Source: Diphasiastrum complanatum
Taxonomy: Eukaryota; Streptophyta; Lycopodiopsida; Lycopodiales; Lycopodiaceae
Length of the DNA: 64,000 nucleotides
Direction: 5' to 3'
NCBI GenBank assembly: GCA_029204225.1
Contig: CM055092.1
Location: 101,086,433 to 101,150,432 of the forward strand
In this document: positions 44,640-56,389 of the stretch, piece after piece
Position numbering within the stretch: position 1 is the stretch's first letter
How the letters are laid out: every line of letters starts with the position of its first letter
Made by a program: the position numbers and the translations under genes
Notes under the pieces: generated by a model
Told to the model about the DNA's origin: nothing
What the model saw: only the letters and a program-made list of their open reading frames with translations
Databases searched by the model: none

Positions 44640-47600
44640 CATATTGGTTTTTGGAATTGTAATGGCATACTATCATCTTCTTCAGCAGGTGACTTCCATT
44701 CTTTCATGCTGAAATGTGATCCTTTTGTTAGCAGAGACTCATGAATCCTTATATAGACCGCTCCCATCCATACAGGATTGCACCTGGCACTCAGCGCATC
44801 GGCCCTTTGTGACAGGGAAGACCTCCCATGGTTCTGGTGGTGTTGCTTGTCTCACCAAGGATGTTTTCAATTCTCATTTTAAATTGGTCATAAGTGATCC
44901 ATTTGCACGCTTTATTTGGTTTCAGATCTCTGGTCACTGTTTGGGGCTTTCTCAGGACCTCTTTCTTGCAGTTTGTTACTTTGCACCACAGACATCATCT
45001 TTTGCAGATTTTGGTGGTGACCCTTTCCAGGCGCTCTCAAATGATATATTCAGCTTCGCAAAGCGAGGCCTTATTCTTTTAGCAGGGGATTTTAATGCTC
45101 GTACGAGCATCAGGCAAGCTGTGTTTTATGCACAGAGTGATTTTCTACAGGTTCGCACATTAGATATGGGCTTTGACAGGACCTCACAGGATGCAGATAC
45201 TCCAGCTACCCACTTTGGAGAGCGGCTGATTGGTTTAGCAGAGGCCCATTCCTTAATTATTTTGAATGGCCTTCCTTACTGGCCTTCGTCATATCATTTT
45301 ACTTGTCACCCACATGGAGGAGGACATAGTGTTGTTGACTACTTCATTGGGTCACCGGCTTTGATCCCATTTCTTCATACCTTTCACATTATACCTCCTA
45401 CCATTTCGGATCACTCCCTCCTACTTCTATCCCTTGGTCATCATAGTACCACAGTCACAACACACCGTCCCACTCATCACCATCGCCCGGTTTTCTCTCC
45501 ATCTGGTTTCCCCCTTTACACCGAGTCCCTAGTTACTTTTCGCCAAGACTTCCCCTTCACCTCCTCAGTTGACCAACAAGCTATCTTTTTATCTCAGTCT
45601 CTTTTGCAATCTGCCAATACTACCTATCCTTCGAAAATCTTTCCTTCGCATAAACGCACTCACAACAAATGGTATGATACAGAGTGCTTCTCACTGCATA
45701 AACAAGTTGTATACGCTAGATACCACTCTCCTCACAGCCTAGCCTTGAAACAAAGAGAATATCACAAAGTAACTCTGAAAAAAAAGACAGCTTATCTCCA
45801 GTCCTTGGGACAAAAACTTGTTGATGCTATTGCCTCCCCATCCTCCCATTTCTTTTGGCGGATGTTCTCTAAAAACCCTTATAAACCCGCTCCTATTGCT
45901 ATTGAATCATGGATAAATTATGCTACTAAGCTTTATATAGTTGACTCTCTTTCCATTTCTCTTTCCCCATGCCCTTCAGAATTCACCCTCTTTACCCCGT
46001 CCATGGTTGAAAACGCCATCCAAATTGGTCAAACCCAAAAAGCCACTGATGTTGACCTCCTAAGTATGGACTTCCTAAAACCAGTCGCTCACATTATTGC
46101 CCCATACATTTCCCATATCTTTAACCAATCTGTCATCTTCGGTCTCTCCACATCGTGGTGCACCAACCTTTTACACCCTATCCTCAAAGTCGGGGATCCT
46201 TTGATTGTCGACAACTACCGCACTATTATGATCAGTCATACTATGGCCAAGCTATATGGATCCGTTTTACAGTCTATTGTCAGCTCACGAGCAGAGACAG
46301 AAGGATCACATGCTATGGGACAGGCAGGTTTTCGCGCTGGCTACTCCACGGCTGACCAGATATTTATCTTGAGATGCATTATTGAGGAGGCTAAGTTCAG
46401 GAAGCAGAGGGTTTATTGTTGCTTTGTGGATTTCCGCAAAGCCTTTGATTCTGTTCCGAGACACCTTTTACTCCAACGCTTAGCATCGCTTGGCTTTTCT
46501 CAGGAGATCATTGCTGCTATCATCACATTGTATGAGAGAGTGTTGGCCCGTTTTCGAGATGGTGATGGATGGTCCTCTTACATTCATAGTACAGTGGGAG
46601 TTAAGCAGGGATGTCCTTTGTCCCCTACTCTCTTTGCTCTATATATTGATGATCTTGAGCGGATTATTAGGGAGGAGGGTGGAGATGGCTGTCCGTTAGC
46701 AGATATGATTATCCCTATTCTACTATATGCGGATGACGTGATACTTCTATCGAGATCCGCAGCTGGGCTTCAGCAGCACCTTGATGCTTTATATACTTTC
46801 TGCTAGACATGGGGTTTGATGGTGAACATTGGTAAGACTAAGGTCATGGTGTTCAACACCAATCGACAGCATATGAGAGACACAGTGTTCTACTATGATG
46901 GGCTTCCACTGGAGATAGTAGCCTCTTATACTTAGGTGTCCTTTTTATTGGTCCATTGCTCACTTTTAGACCAGCTGCACTATCTAGGCTCCGCAAGGGG
47001 CACTCTGCTCTTGTCCAGATGGAGAGGTTTTCCTCTATTTACTATGTACATGATCCTGATACACGCTGTCGCCTTTTTTCTGCCACTGTCTCTCCGGTGG
47101 CTCTATATTCAGCAGAGACATGGTGTCCTGGCTTGTCCAGAAATACTTGGAGTGATATTTCACGTTTGCAGATCCTTATGCTTAGCCGGATGATCCGTGC
47201 GAAGCAGTCAGTTCCCCATGATATCATACTGGCAGAGTTTGCCTCACCACCACTGATTGTCGAGGCTATATTTCGGATTATCACATTCATTCATAGAGTC
47301 TCGGAGCTTGATTCATCCAGATATGTTGCTACAGCTTTCACATCCTCTCACACTTTAGCTAGTCAGCAGGCTAAGTCCTCATGGTTTCAGTGTGTTTCTG
47401 ACCTTTTGAGTAGGTGGGGTTTATCTATATCTGATCTCCCGAACGGGACACACGCATATATCCGCCAGCAGATTTACAGAGCTTACATCAGCACAGTGTG
47501 GTCTCACCCAGATCCAGCACGGGTCAAGCTTCATTTTTATCACACTCATTTTCTTCAGCTGGATGTTTCCGGGCTTCCCATTCGACCGGGTTATTTGTCT

Positions 47601-48121
47601 CAGATGTTATCTTTCGGCCTGCGTTACCGTCTTGGTCAGTTTAGGGTCTCTTCTCACCAGCTTGCTATTGAGACAGGCAGATACACAGACACACCTCGAC
47701 CACTACGGATTTGTCAGTGCTGCTCTTTACAGGAGATTGAGGATGAGTTCCATTTTATTTTCCGATGCCCAGCCTACTATGAGATCAGAGGCAGATACCA
47801 TTGCTTATACAGAGATACTCCACTTACACTTGCTTCTTTCCTTGCCTTCTCAGATGCGAGATGTGTTGGTTTATTATTGCGAGAGATGTTTACTCTCAGA
47901 TCTTCCTTTTTATTGGATGTTTCTGATATGGATCATAGCCAGTCCCACATTACGCACTTTTTCCAGAAGAGGGATAGAGATGAGACTTATGACAGTGAGT
48001 TAGACATTCCAGCACGACGACCGAAGCTCCAACATCCTCTTCGCTCCTCCAGGCCCAGGGCTCTTCATCGGAGGCCAACACCTGTTTCTCACCGTATCAC
48101 GCAGTTTTTTATATCCACTTA
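44640..48121 (+). pseudogene. LINE copy D ORF2: endonuclease, reverse transcriptase, finger, PIP-like tail
   Basis: The most complete ORF2. APE-type endonuclease: IGFWNCNGI, LLAETHE, GDFNAR (45084-45101), GGGHSVVDYFIGS and SDHS. RT: NYRTIMISH, QAGFRAGYSTADQ, YCCFVDFRKAFDSVPR (first catalytic Asp), VKQGCPLSPTLFALYIDDLE and YADDV (46726-46740). After a connection region comes a finger (CQCC ... H-x4-C, about 47712-47770). The tail carries QSHITHFF (47940-47963), a basic KRDRDE and the terminal RITQFFIST. There are only three lesions: a frameshift near 44720, TAG at 46804-46806, and a small deletion near 46935. The long open part is 44716-46806 and the C-terminal part is 46956-48122. Confidence 0.93.
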
Positions 48122-48335
48122 GCCAGTTAGCTAACTTATTTCAGTTCTCTCTTTCCCTCTGTGTAGCTGGTGGTTAAGCTACTGATATTGTACCCTCAAC
48201 AGAGCTGGAGGTTAAGCTTTGTTTTTCTCTCTGTTTTCTAGTGCTGGTTTAGCTGTTAGAAATAAGTCCTACATGGACAACGCTCCTTCTTTAATATAAT
48301 TCTAATTCTAATTCTAATTCTCTCTTTCTCTCTCT
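48122..48335 (+). other. LINE copy D 3' UTR and tail
   Basis: Two hairpins with a conserved loop lie at 48163-48182 (GTAGC/GCTAC) and 48201-48220 (AGAGC/GCTTT). The 3' end is (AATTCT)3-4 followed by a short TCTCTTTCTCTCTCT tract instead of a long TC run. The terminal GTGCC/GGCAC hairpin of copies E and G is absent. Confidence 0.75.
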
Positions 48336-48714
48336 GAGCGGTGGATGCTGGGGATCAATGTCTACAAGGGCTGTCTACTAGCGCTCAAGGCTCTAACACA
48401 TTTCCAGCGTTTTCAGAGTTTTTTTTTCCAAAGTTTCAGTTCCTCCATTGCATTTCAGTTCCATTTCAGAGCTTTGCAGATTCCATCCATCGCATTTCAG
48501 CTCCTCCATCGGATTTCAGGTTCCATCCATCAATCAGACAATCGCTGCTCCAGCCCCAACGTTTTTCAAGAGGGATTTCTGTACCTTTTAACAACAGAGT
48601 ATGTCTGAATGTACTCAGATACTTATCCCAATAGCTGATTATAGACCAGTCGCATTTCACACTAGGCCTCATTGTTGGTGAAAGTTTCTTTCCAACATAG
48701 AGACCTGTTTAGCA

Positions 48715-48720
<6 letters not shown>
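48336..48720. other. Unassigned insert between LINE copies D and E
   Basis: It begins GAGCGGTGG directly after copy D's tail, resembling the TGAGCGGAC phrase of copy D's 5' UTR. It may be a variant 5' UTR. It has repeated CATTTCAG and TCCATC phrases and no coding similarity, and it ends at a TC tract. Confidence 0.35.

Positions 48721-48785
<65 letters not shown>
48721..48785 (+). repeat. (CT)n tract before LINE copy E
   Basis: About 65 bp, uninterrupted. 5'-truncated LINE sequence starts at its right edge. Confidence 0.95.
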
Positions 48786-48788
<3 letters not shown>

Positions 48789-51583
48789 CAATCGCTGGTG
48801 TAGGCGCTCCTCTCCATCGTTATGGCTCTACAAAGTGCTCTCTTATGCATAAGCAGGTGGTGCATGCCATGTTTCATTCTCTCACATCACTTGCTCAAAA
48901 AGAAAAACTATACTGCACACTTGTGAGGAAAAAAAAGAAGGCATATTTGCAAAAAAGGGTCAAAAACTGATAGATGCTCTTGTTTCATCTTCTTCATCTT
49001 ATTTTTGCAAGACCTTCTCTAAGAAGTCTTTTACGATTGCTCCTATTCCTATCAAGTCTTGGGTGGAGTATGCTACACGCCTCTATACTACTGATTCTTC
49101 CCCTATCACTCTCTCACCGAGACCTACTGATTTTACAATGTTCACCCCTTCTCTGATTGAAAATGCTATCAAACGCGCCCAAAATCACAAAGCTGAAGAT
49201 ATTGACTCACTTAGAGCTGATTTTCTCAAACCTGTGGCTCATATAGTTTCCCCATACATCTCTAAAATCTTCAATCAAGCTGTTATGTTTGGTTTCCCTA
49301 CTGCCTGGTGCACTAACCTGCTACACCCTATACTTAAAGTCGGTGATCCAATGAACGTGGAAAATTACCGTACTATTATGATTAGTCATATCATGGCTAA
49401 GCCTTTTGGCTCGATCCTGCAGTCTATTGTTAGCTCAAAAGCAAAAGCGGATGGTTTACATGCTCTTGGACAGGCAGGTTTCAGGACTGGTTATTCTACT
49501 ACAAGTCAGATTTTTATTTTGAGATGTATCATTGAGGAGGCTAAGCATCGTAAGCAGCGGATTTATTGTTGCTTTGTGGATTTCCACAAAGCTTTTGACT
49601 CTGTACCTAGACATCTTCTGCTTCAGCGCCTGGTCTCACTTGGCTTTTACAGGAGGTTATTGCTTCTATTACCACCTTATATGAGAGGGTTCTTGCTAGA
49701 CTCAGAGACGGTACAGGATGGTCGCCTCAGATTCACAGTACAATTGGTGTGAAGCAGGGTTGCCCCCTTTCTCCTACTCTTTTTGCGCTCTACATTGATG
49801 ATTTCGAGCGGATTATCAAAGAGGTGGGTGGTGATGGCTGTCCTCTTGCAGATATTGTCATACCTATTCTCCTATATGCTGATGATATTGTCTTGTTATC
49901 TATCTCAGCCAGTGGGCTTCAGAGACACCTTGACGTCTTACATGGTTTTTGTCAGTAAATATCTCTAAGACTAAGATCATGGTGCTCAACACCAATAGGC
50001 AGCATATGTGGGACGATACTTTTTATTATGATGGATAGCAGTTGGAGATAATTGCCTCTTACACTTATCTTGGAGTTCTCTTTTCTGGTCCTCTGCTTAC
50101 TTTTCGACCGGCATCCACAGCTTGCCTGCGTAAGGGACACACTGCCCTTGTGCAGATGGAGAGACTTTGTACTACCCTTTATGTTCATGACCCCGCTACA
50201 CGTTGTTTGCTCTTTTCTATTATTGTCTCCCCGGTGGCTATGTATTCAGCGGAGGCTTGGTGTCCTGGGCTCTCTATGGGTACATGGAGAGACATCACTC
50301 GGTTACAGATTCTCATGCTTGGCCGGATGATCCTTGCGAAGGCCGCGGTTCCGCATGACATTATACTAGCAGAGTTTGCATCTCCACCTATGGTTGTTGA
50401 GGCTATGTTCCGGATTGTCACGTTCTTACATAGGCTAGTCGATATGGATACTTCCAGATATCTGGTTGCTGCTTATACTTCATCTCGGTCTATTGCTAGT
50501 CAGCGGGCTAAGTCTTCATGGTTTGGGGATGTCTTTGATTTTCTTGGCAGATGCGGGATATCTATATCAGCTCTCCCTAGTGGGACTCATACTTATATTT
50601 GGCGTCAGCTTTATCGCAATTATATCTAGACAGTATGGTCGGAGAGCCAAGATGCATTTTTACGGCATTCACCTCCTACAGTTAGATGATATGGGGCTAC
50701 CTATCCTACCGTTGTATCTCTCATAGACGCTATCATATGGTCTTTGATACCGTATTGGGCAGCTTCGTGTCTCCTCACATCAACTCGCTATCGAGACTGG
50801 TCGTTATACTCATACACCCAGACCATAGCGGATTTGCCAGTTATGCTCAATGCAGGAGGTAGAGGATGAGTCACATTTCATTTTCAGATGCCCTATTTAT
50901 AATGAGATCTGAGGCCGTTATTATTGTCTCTACAGAGACACTCCTCTCTCCCTTGGCTCTTTCTTGGCATATGCAGACTCTAGATGTGTCGGACTCCTAT
51001 TGAGAGAGATGTTTACGTTGCGAGCAACTCTTCTACCTTCGGAGGCAGATGATGTTTACAGTCAGACTCTCATCACACATTTCTTACAGAAGAGGGATAG
51101 AGAGGAGGTTTCAAAGGATGAGCTTGATATCCCAGCATGAAAAAAGGCTGTGAAGACTCAATGACCACCTTCCAGACCGAGACGTGCAGTCCGTTCATCA
51201 CAGTCAGCCAGAGCCTCACGATGGCCTTACCGAGCCGTTCGTCAACCTCCAGCACGCACTTCACAACCTATCACTCGCTTCTTCATGTTAGCCACTCAGT
51301 GACTCAGTTCTTTCTGGCGTCTCTTTAGATGAGATCTTTAGATGTTTGCCTCAGCAGAGCGGGTGGTTAAGCTCTTGCCTTTGTACCTCAGCAGAGCGGT
51401 TGGTTAAGCTCTTGCATCTTGCATGATGAAAGATTGTTGTTTTATTCATACTTAGCCGACTTTCGGAGAGAGATAGTTTCTAGAAATAAGTCCTCATATG
51501 GGCATGTACTGTGTTTTGTCTTTTGTGCCCACGGGCACTTGATAGACATTAATAAACTCTTTCTTCTTTCTTTTTTCTTCTTG

Positions 51584-51584
<1 letters not shown>
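48786..51584 (+). pseudogene. LINE copy E, 5'-truncated ORF2 and 3' UTR
   Basis: It starts in the endonuclease-RT linker (equivalent of WYDTECFSLHKQVV). The linker and RT are recognisable: NYRTIMISHIM, QAGFRTGYSTTSQ, YCCFVDFHKAFDSVPR (usual Arg replaced by His), QGCPLSPTLFALYIDD and YADDI (49874-49888). Frameshifts occur near 49650 and 49955, with several stops after 50627. The tail keeps QTLITHFL (51063-51086) and PITRFFMLATQ. The 3' UTR has two loop-conserved hairpins (51356-51375 and 51393-51412) and a terminal GTGCC/GGCAC hairpin (51525-51538). Confidence 0.9.

Positions 51585-51671
<87 letters not shown>
51585..51671 (+). repeat. (TC)n tail of LINE copy E
   Basis: A run of about 87 bp after a TTCTTCTTTC ramp. 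LINE copy F begins right after it. Confidence 0.95.
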
Positions 51672-51674
<3 letters not shown>

Positions 51675-52738
51675 CGTATCCAGATTCTCATGCTTAGCAA
51701 GACGATTAGGGCTATGCCCTCGGTGCCACATGATATCATATTAGCGGAGTTTGCTTCCCCTCCCCTGTTTATCGGTGCTATGTTTCAGATCATTACCTTT
51801 CTTCACAGGATATCAGAGTTAGACACTTCCAGATATATTGTTGTTGCTCTCACTTCATCACGCACCATTGCTGGACAGGGGGCCAAGCATTCTTGGTTTG
51901 GCAGTGTCTCAGCCCTTCTTCGGACTTGGGGCTTATCTGTACTCGATCTTCCGAGCGGGACTCATGCTTATATCAGACAACATATTTACCGTAGCTACAT
52001 ACGCACTATATGGTCACAACCCGACCCTGATAAGGTCAAGATACATTTTTATGGCACACATCTACTACAGTTGGATACTACGGGTACCCCTGCCCTTCCA
52101 GCATATCTTACACAGCCATTATCTTTTGGTCTGCGATAGCGTATGGGACAGCTCCGAGTTTCTTCTCATCAGCTGGCTATTGAGACGGGTAGATACACGG
52201 ACACTCCCAGATTGCAGAGGATATGTCAACTTTGTTCTCTTCATGAGATGGAGGATGAGTTCCATTTCATCTTTTGTTGTCCAGTATATTACGAGATCAG
52301 GGGGGGTTACCATTGTCTATACAGAGATACCCCTCTCACATTGCGATCGTTCCTCGAATATCCAGACTCCATATGTGTAGGTCTTCTATTGAGAGAGATG
52401 TATACTCTACGAGCTTCACTTCTACCTGCCACAGTTATGGATCACGGCCAGGCTCATATTACCCAGTTTTTCCAGAAGCGAGACAGAGAGGACATTACCA
52501 TTTTGGATTTTGAAGTCCCCACTCGGAGATCGAAGACACAGAAAGTCTCACATATTTCTGCTAGATCCAAGATCATTAGATCTTCACGGGCTTCTCGCCA
52601 ATCCACAGCACGCTCCACTTCTACTATCACTCACTATTTTCAGCTTACTCGTAGCTAGTCTCCTCCGCAGAGCAGGTGGTTAAGCTCTTGCATTGTACCC
52701 TCGCAAGCTGGTGGTCAAGCTTGGATATTTCTTCTTCT
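51672..52738 (+). pseudogene. LINE copy F, 5'-truncated ORF2 C-terminus and 3' UTR
   Basis: It begins in the connection region after RT (LSKTIRAMPSVPHDIILAEF). One stop interrupts the frame at about 52137, and the frame resumes through the finger (CQLCSLHEMEDEFHFIFCC), QAHITQFF (52449-52472), KRDREDI and the terminal TITHYFQLTRS with a stop at 52656-52658. Apart from that stop the coding part is clean. The 3' UTR has hairpins at 52669-52688 (AGAGC/GCTCT) and 52704-52723 (CAAGC/GCTTG) and ends in TTCTTCTTCTTA. Confidence 0.9.
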
Positions 52739-53406
52739 TAGAGATAGCGAGATACTATCGAGACTGCTCGTTATACTGATACACCCAGACCACAACGGAT
52801 TTGCCAGTTATGCTCGATGCAGGAGGTAGAGGATGAGTCACATTTCATTTTCAGGTGCCCTATTTATTATGAGATCCGAGACTGTTATTATTGTCTCTAC
52901 AGAGACACTCCTCTCTCCCTTGGCTCTTTCTTGGCATATGCAGACTCTAGATGTGTGGGACTCCTACTGAGAGAGATGTTTACGTTACGAGCATCTCTTT
53001 TACCTTTGGAGGCAGATGATGTGAAGACTCAGTGACCACCTTCCAGACCGAGACATGTAGTCCGTTCATCACAGCCAGCTAGAGCCTCACGACGGCCTTC
53101 AGTTTACCGAGTCGATCGTTAGCCTCCAGTACACCCTTCACAACCCATCACTCGCTTTTTCAGATTAGCCACTCAGTGACTCGGTGTTTCTTTAGATGAT
53201 TGTCTCAGCAGAGCGGGTGGTTAAGCTCTTGCATCTCCTTCTTGCATGATGAGACATTGTTGTTTTATTCGCACTTAGTTGACTTCCGGTATAGCGATAG
53301 TTTCTAAGAAATAAGTCCTCATATGGACATTGCTCCTACTTTGTATCTACTGTATTTTGTCTTTTGTGCCCACGGGCACTTGATAGACACTAATAAACTC
53401 TTTCTC

Positions 53407-53409
<3 letters not shown>
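52739..53409 (+). pseudogene. LINE copy G, 5'-truncated ORF2 tail and 3' UTR
   Basis: It begins near RYTDTPRP and is nearly identical to the end of copy E. A deletion right after GGCAGATGATG removes the internal PIP-like box that copy E retains. The terminal QPITRFFRLATQ is kept in another frame. The 3' UTR has one loop-conserved hairpin (53210-53229) and the terminal GTGCC/GGCAC hairpin (53366-53379). Confidence 0.88.

Positions 53410-53454
<45 letters not shown>
53410..53454 (+). repeat. (CT)n tail of LINE copy G
   Basis: About 45 bp. Non-LINE sequence follows, so this is the right-hand edge of the LINE array. Confidence 0.95.
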
Positions 53455-53457
<3 letters not shown>

Positions 53458-53936
53458 CAGATTCATACTACTCCTCTTTCCAACATCAACAGGAAATTTG
53501 GCACAACACGTCTAATCCTTTCATGACTCATCATAATTTAAGTATTTTAATGATATGCTAAAGGCTTCTTGTGATCTTATTGTATTCATTATAACGAACT
53601 TTACGTCAATTATGAATATTTACTTCACTAGATGCCCTTATTAAATGCAAAACGTTGAAGGTGTAAAGCTCATAAAAAGGCAACATTGGGCCAAGTGACA
53701 ATACCACTACATGAGCCAATGTTTAAGTAATCATATTTGACATAATATGGCATTTACTGGCATTTACACCCAAGCTTTCATTTCAATTATCAAAAAAAAA
53801 TTCAAGATTTAGTAGACAAAATAGGATACAATGTCGTCTTTTCATCGCTTAAAACAAAATTGTAGGAGTAACATCTTGAATTTGAGACAGAAATCCTTCT
53901 GTCAATTTGTTTCTAGCATACATTTTCCATACGAAC
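53455..53936. other. Unassigned AT-rich stretch right of the LINE array
   Basis: No LINE similarity or coding exon recognised. It is probably intron or flank of the PsbP-like gene. Confidence 0.35.
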
Positions 53937-54055
53937 CTGCCCAGTTACTGTGAAGAGCTGATTGTACCATCCCTTGACGCCAATTCCCACAACTGAGAGT
54001 AGATGGCGCATTCTCTCTCCAGGCTTTTGAAGTGTGTAGTCAACATAATACAAAC
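53937..54055 (-). CDS. Single exon resembling a PsbP-domain protein
   Basis: On the minus strand a pyrimidine-rich stretch and CACAG acceptor are followed by 119 bp of open frame, with YYVDYTLQKPGE, RMRHLLSVVGIG and WYNQLFTVTGQ, then a CAG/GTTCGT donor. The pattern (YY..Y....G..RH.....IG...YN.L.TVTGQ) is that of the central beta-sheet of chloroplast lumen PsbP-domain proteins. I do not see neighbouring exons: the next ones may lie beyond long introns, or this is an isolated remnant. Its composition differs from the surrounding transposons, and it is the only host-gene trace I would defend here. Confidence 0.5.
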
Positions 54056-55829
54056 CTGTGCTTGTGAGCAACAAAAGAATATTTATGCATGTTTTCAAGC
54101 TCAGAAAAACATTGAACACTACAAGTTAGCTTCTATGGTCACATGCACATTGAGACAAAGGAAGTAGATATGCCCTCCAAGACTTCTCTATTGATCATCA
54201 CGAATGCTAAAAATCATTCAAATAGGCAATAGAAGCTCAAAGTGAAGGACACATATTGTATGTGAGACAAGGTTTCCTTGGCATCTATAATCTATGAGCT
54301 TGAGAAATGGGTGTCACAAGGAGAGTGGAACATCCACAATAACATGTGTCATTTGATTCTATCACTCCACCTAGATGACATGGTTTGTTTGGTTAATTTG
54401 TTTCAAAATCTACTCCAACAGCCTAATGCTCCTCCAATGTTTCATGACATATTAAGTAGCTTGGTTAACTCAACAAAATCAAACTAGCGATCTACCCAGA
54501 AAAGAAGATAACATGTTTATTTTGAAAGAGCTAATGTAGAGGCTAACCTACAGTAACATGTATTCAAGAGAGAAGCCCATAAGAAAAACTCCATTCAAAA
54601 GCTTCCCTCGACAAGAGTGGGAGGTTATCCTTCCATGGCTCAAGGAGATGAATCTTTTACATCTAGATCTGTGAACTTGGAACCAAAAATAACCTAAATG
54701 AAACCATATTGACAATGATTTTCTAGATGGACACAAACAGTGAAGCAAAAGTATCTTAAAAGAAAAGTTTGCGTAAAATTGAAAAGACTTAAAAAATTGA
54801 TACAAGAATTTCTTGACGAGAGTTAGCATAAAAGTTATACCATTTCTTGGGCCGGCCCACTCCAATGGGCCTCAAACCCTTAGCATTTGTAACCAGTCAC
54901 ATGCTGAAACTTGGTTATGGTTTTATGCCATTCGAGCAATAGTGTGGTTACATAAAATGAGATATTCTACTAAATTCCTTACACAAATGGTCTCCTTGTG
55001 TTTCAGAACATCAAGAACAAAAAGTAGAAGTTTTTTTAAAAATTCAAATCAAATCAAAAAGAAATTCATGATCTTTTTTGTGCTATGTTAACTTGTTGCC
55101 TTCTTGAATGGGCTAAGTCTACCATAAGAAACAGCCACACCATGCCTTCTACCTAATGTACAAGATATTTAGATCTATATTGTTGTCCCATTTATTGCCA
55201 CTTGCAGTAACTCCATTTTGGCCCGATACAACCATGAAAATTATTCCCCTACAACTAGCCCATTGTTGTATGGCTTGGGAGAGATGCATTAACCAATCCA
55301 AGAACTAATCCTTCAAAAGGAAATGACAGCATCACAGAAAGAGCATAGATTGCACATCCAAATAGTCATAGCAAGAGGAGAATAGTAGGAAAGATGGTCA
55401 TAATGGATCCCAAAAGTGGACATATTAGAGCAGATTCACCCACTAGGAAGCATTCCAAAGAAGCACAAAGTAGATACTAATTCATCAGCATCAGTGGTAA
55501 GTGGTATATCCAAGATGAATAAGACCCCTATGGTTGAGATAATTTCACCCTCTTAGGAGAAACTAAGGGAATGGGCCTTAAGGTCATAGGAATGGACAAA
55601 GTACGGTTGACAAACAGACAAATGACAACTTTAGCTACCGAAATCTCTATTGTCACTACTAAACTTCATGCCACATGATGCTCTTTTGGACACAGTTCCA
55701 CCACTACTCTCTACACAATTGCATCCCTCATGTACATACTCGCAACAACACACAATGACTGACTTGAGCTGACAATTTTGTTGTACGAGATGGAACGCTA
55801 GTCTGAAGCTATACATCATTTTGGTGCCA
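54056..55829. other. Unassigned stretch, AT-rich
   Basis: Possibly intron of the PsbP-like gene. Open frames on both strands (up to 105 codons) show no domain. I see no transposon ends. Confidence 0.35.
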
Positions 55830-56232
55830 CATGTCCATATCCTATTGGTGCAAGGCTACTCTTCTTTGGTGACCACCTCAGGGTGCACAAATGACATGTT
55901 AATGGTTCAAATGTCGGTGGAGGTGACTCCACCTATACCATGTAGATAGAGGTGGACCTCCATGGGATGGAGATTCATTCCACCGGAGGGTGGATGGTGC
56001 GTTCACGTGGTTAGGCCAAGATGTTCACTACTCTGGCCTCAAGATGTAGGTATGTGATAGTTGATGGTGGTTTGTGGGGGTACGGGACCTAAGTGTGCTT
56101 GATTTGGGGTCTAGAGCTCCAATTCGTGGGTGTGAGATGTCAGTCTCTAATGGATCAGTGATTATTGAGTGGTTATCACCGATTGCATGCCAACTTTACT
56201 TTGGTCAGCTTCGACGATGAGGATTCGTAACA
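55830..56232 (+). repeat. Probable gypsy LTR (start uncertain)
   Basis: It ends GATTCGTAACA one base before a primer-binding-site-like TTGCTATCAAAGCC (56234-56247). The interior after it reads as gypsy pol on the same strand. The left end is a guess. Confidence 0.5.
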
Positions 56233-56389
56233 GTTGCTATCAAAGCCATTAATCTTAGTGAAAAAGGGGCATTCGTTTTATCTTTCTTCGATCGTCCTAT
56301 ACTTCATGAAATTGTGCTTTTTAGAGCTTGTATTTCATGGTTAAAAAACAATTAAGGGTTTTCTTTCATTTTTTAGAAATAGTCGATCC

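Noticed and set aside
44716-46806. Reverse transcriptase as part of a retron, DGR or group II intron
   Set aside because: It has an APE-type endonuclease upstream, a LINE-type RT and many 5'-truncated copies; no retron RNA, variable-repeat pair or intron domain is present.
54548-54865. 105-codon minus-strand frame as a second exon of the PsbP-like gene
   Set aside because: Its composition is hydrophobic and unstructured, with no PsbP pattern and no matching splice sites in phase.
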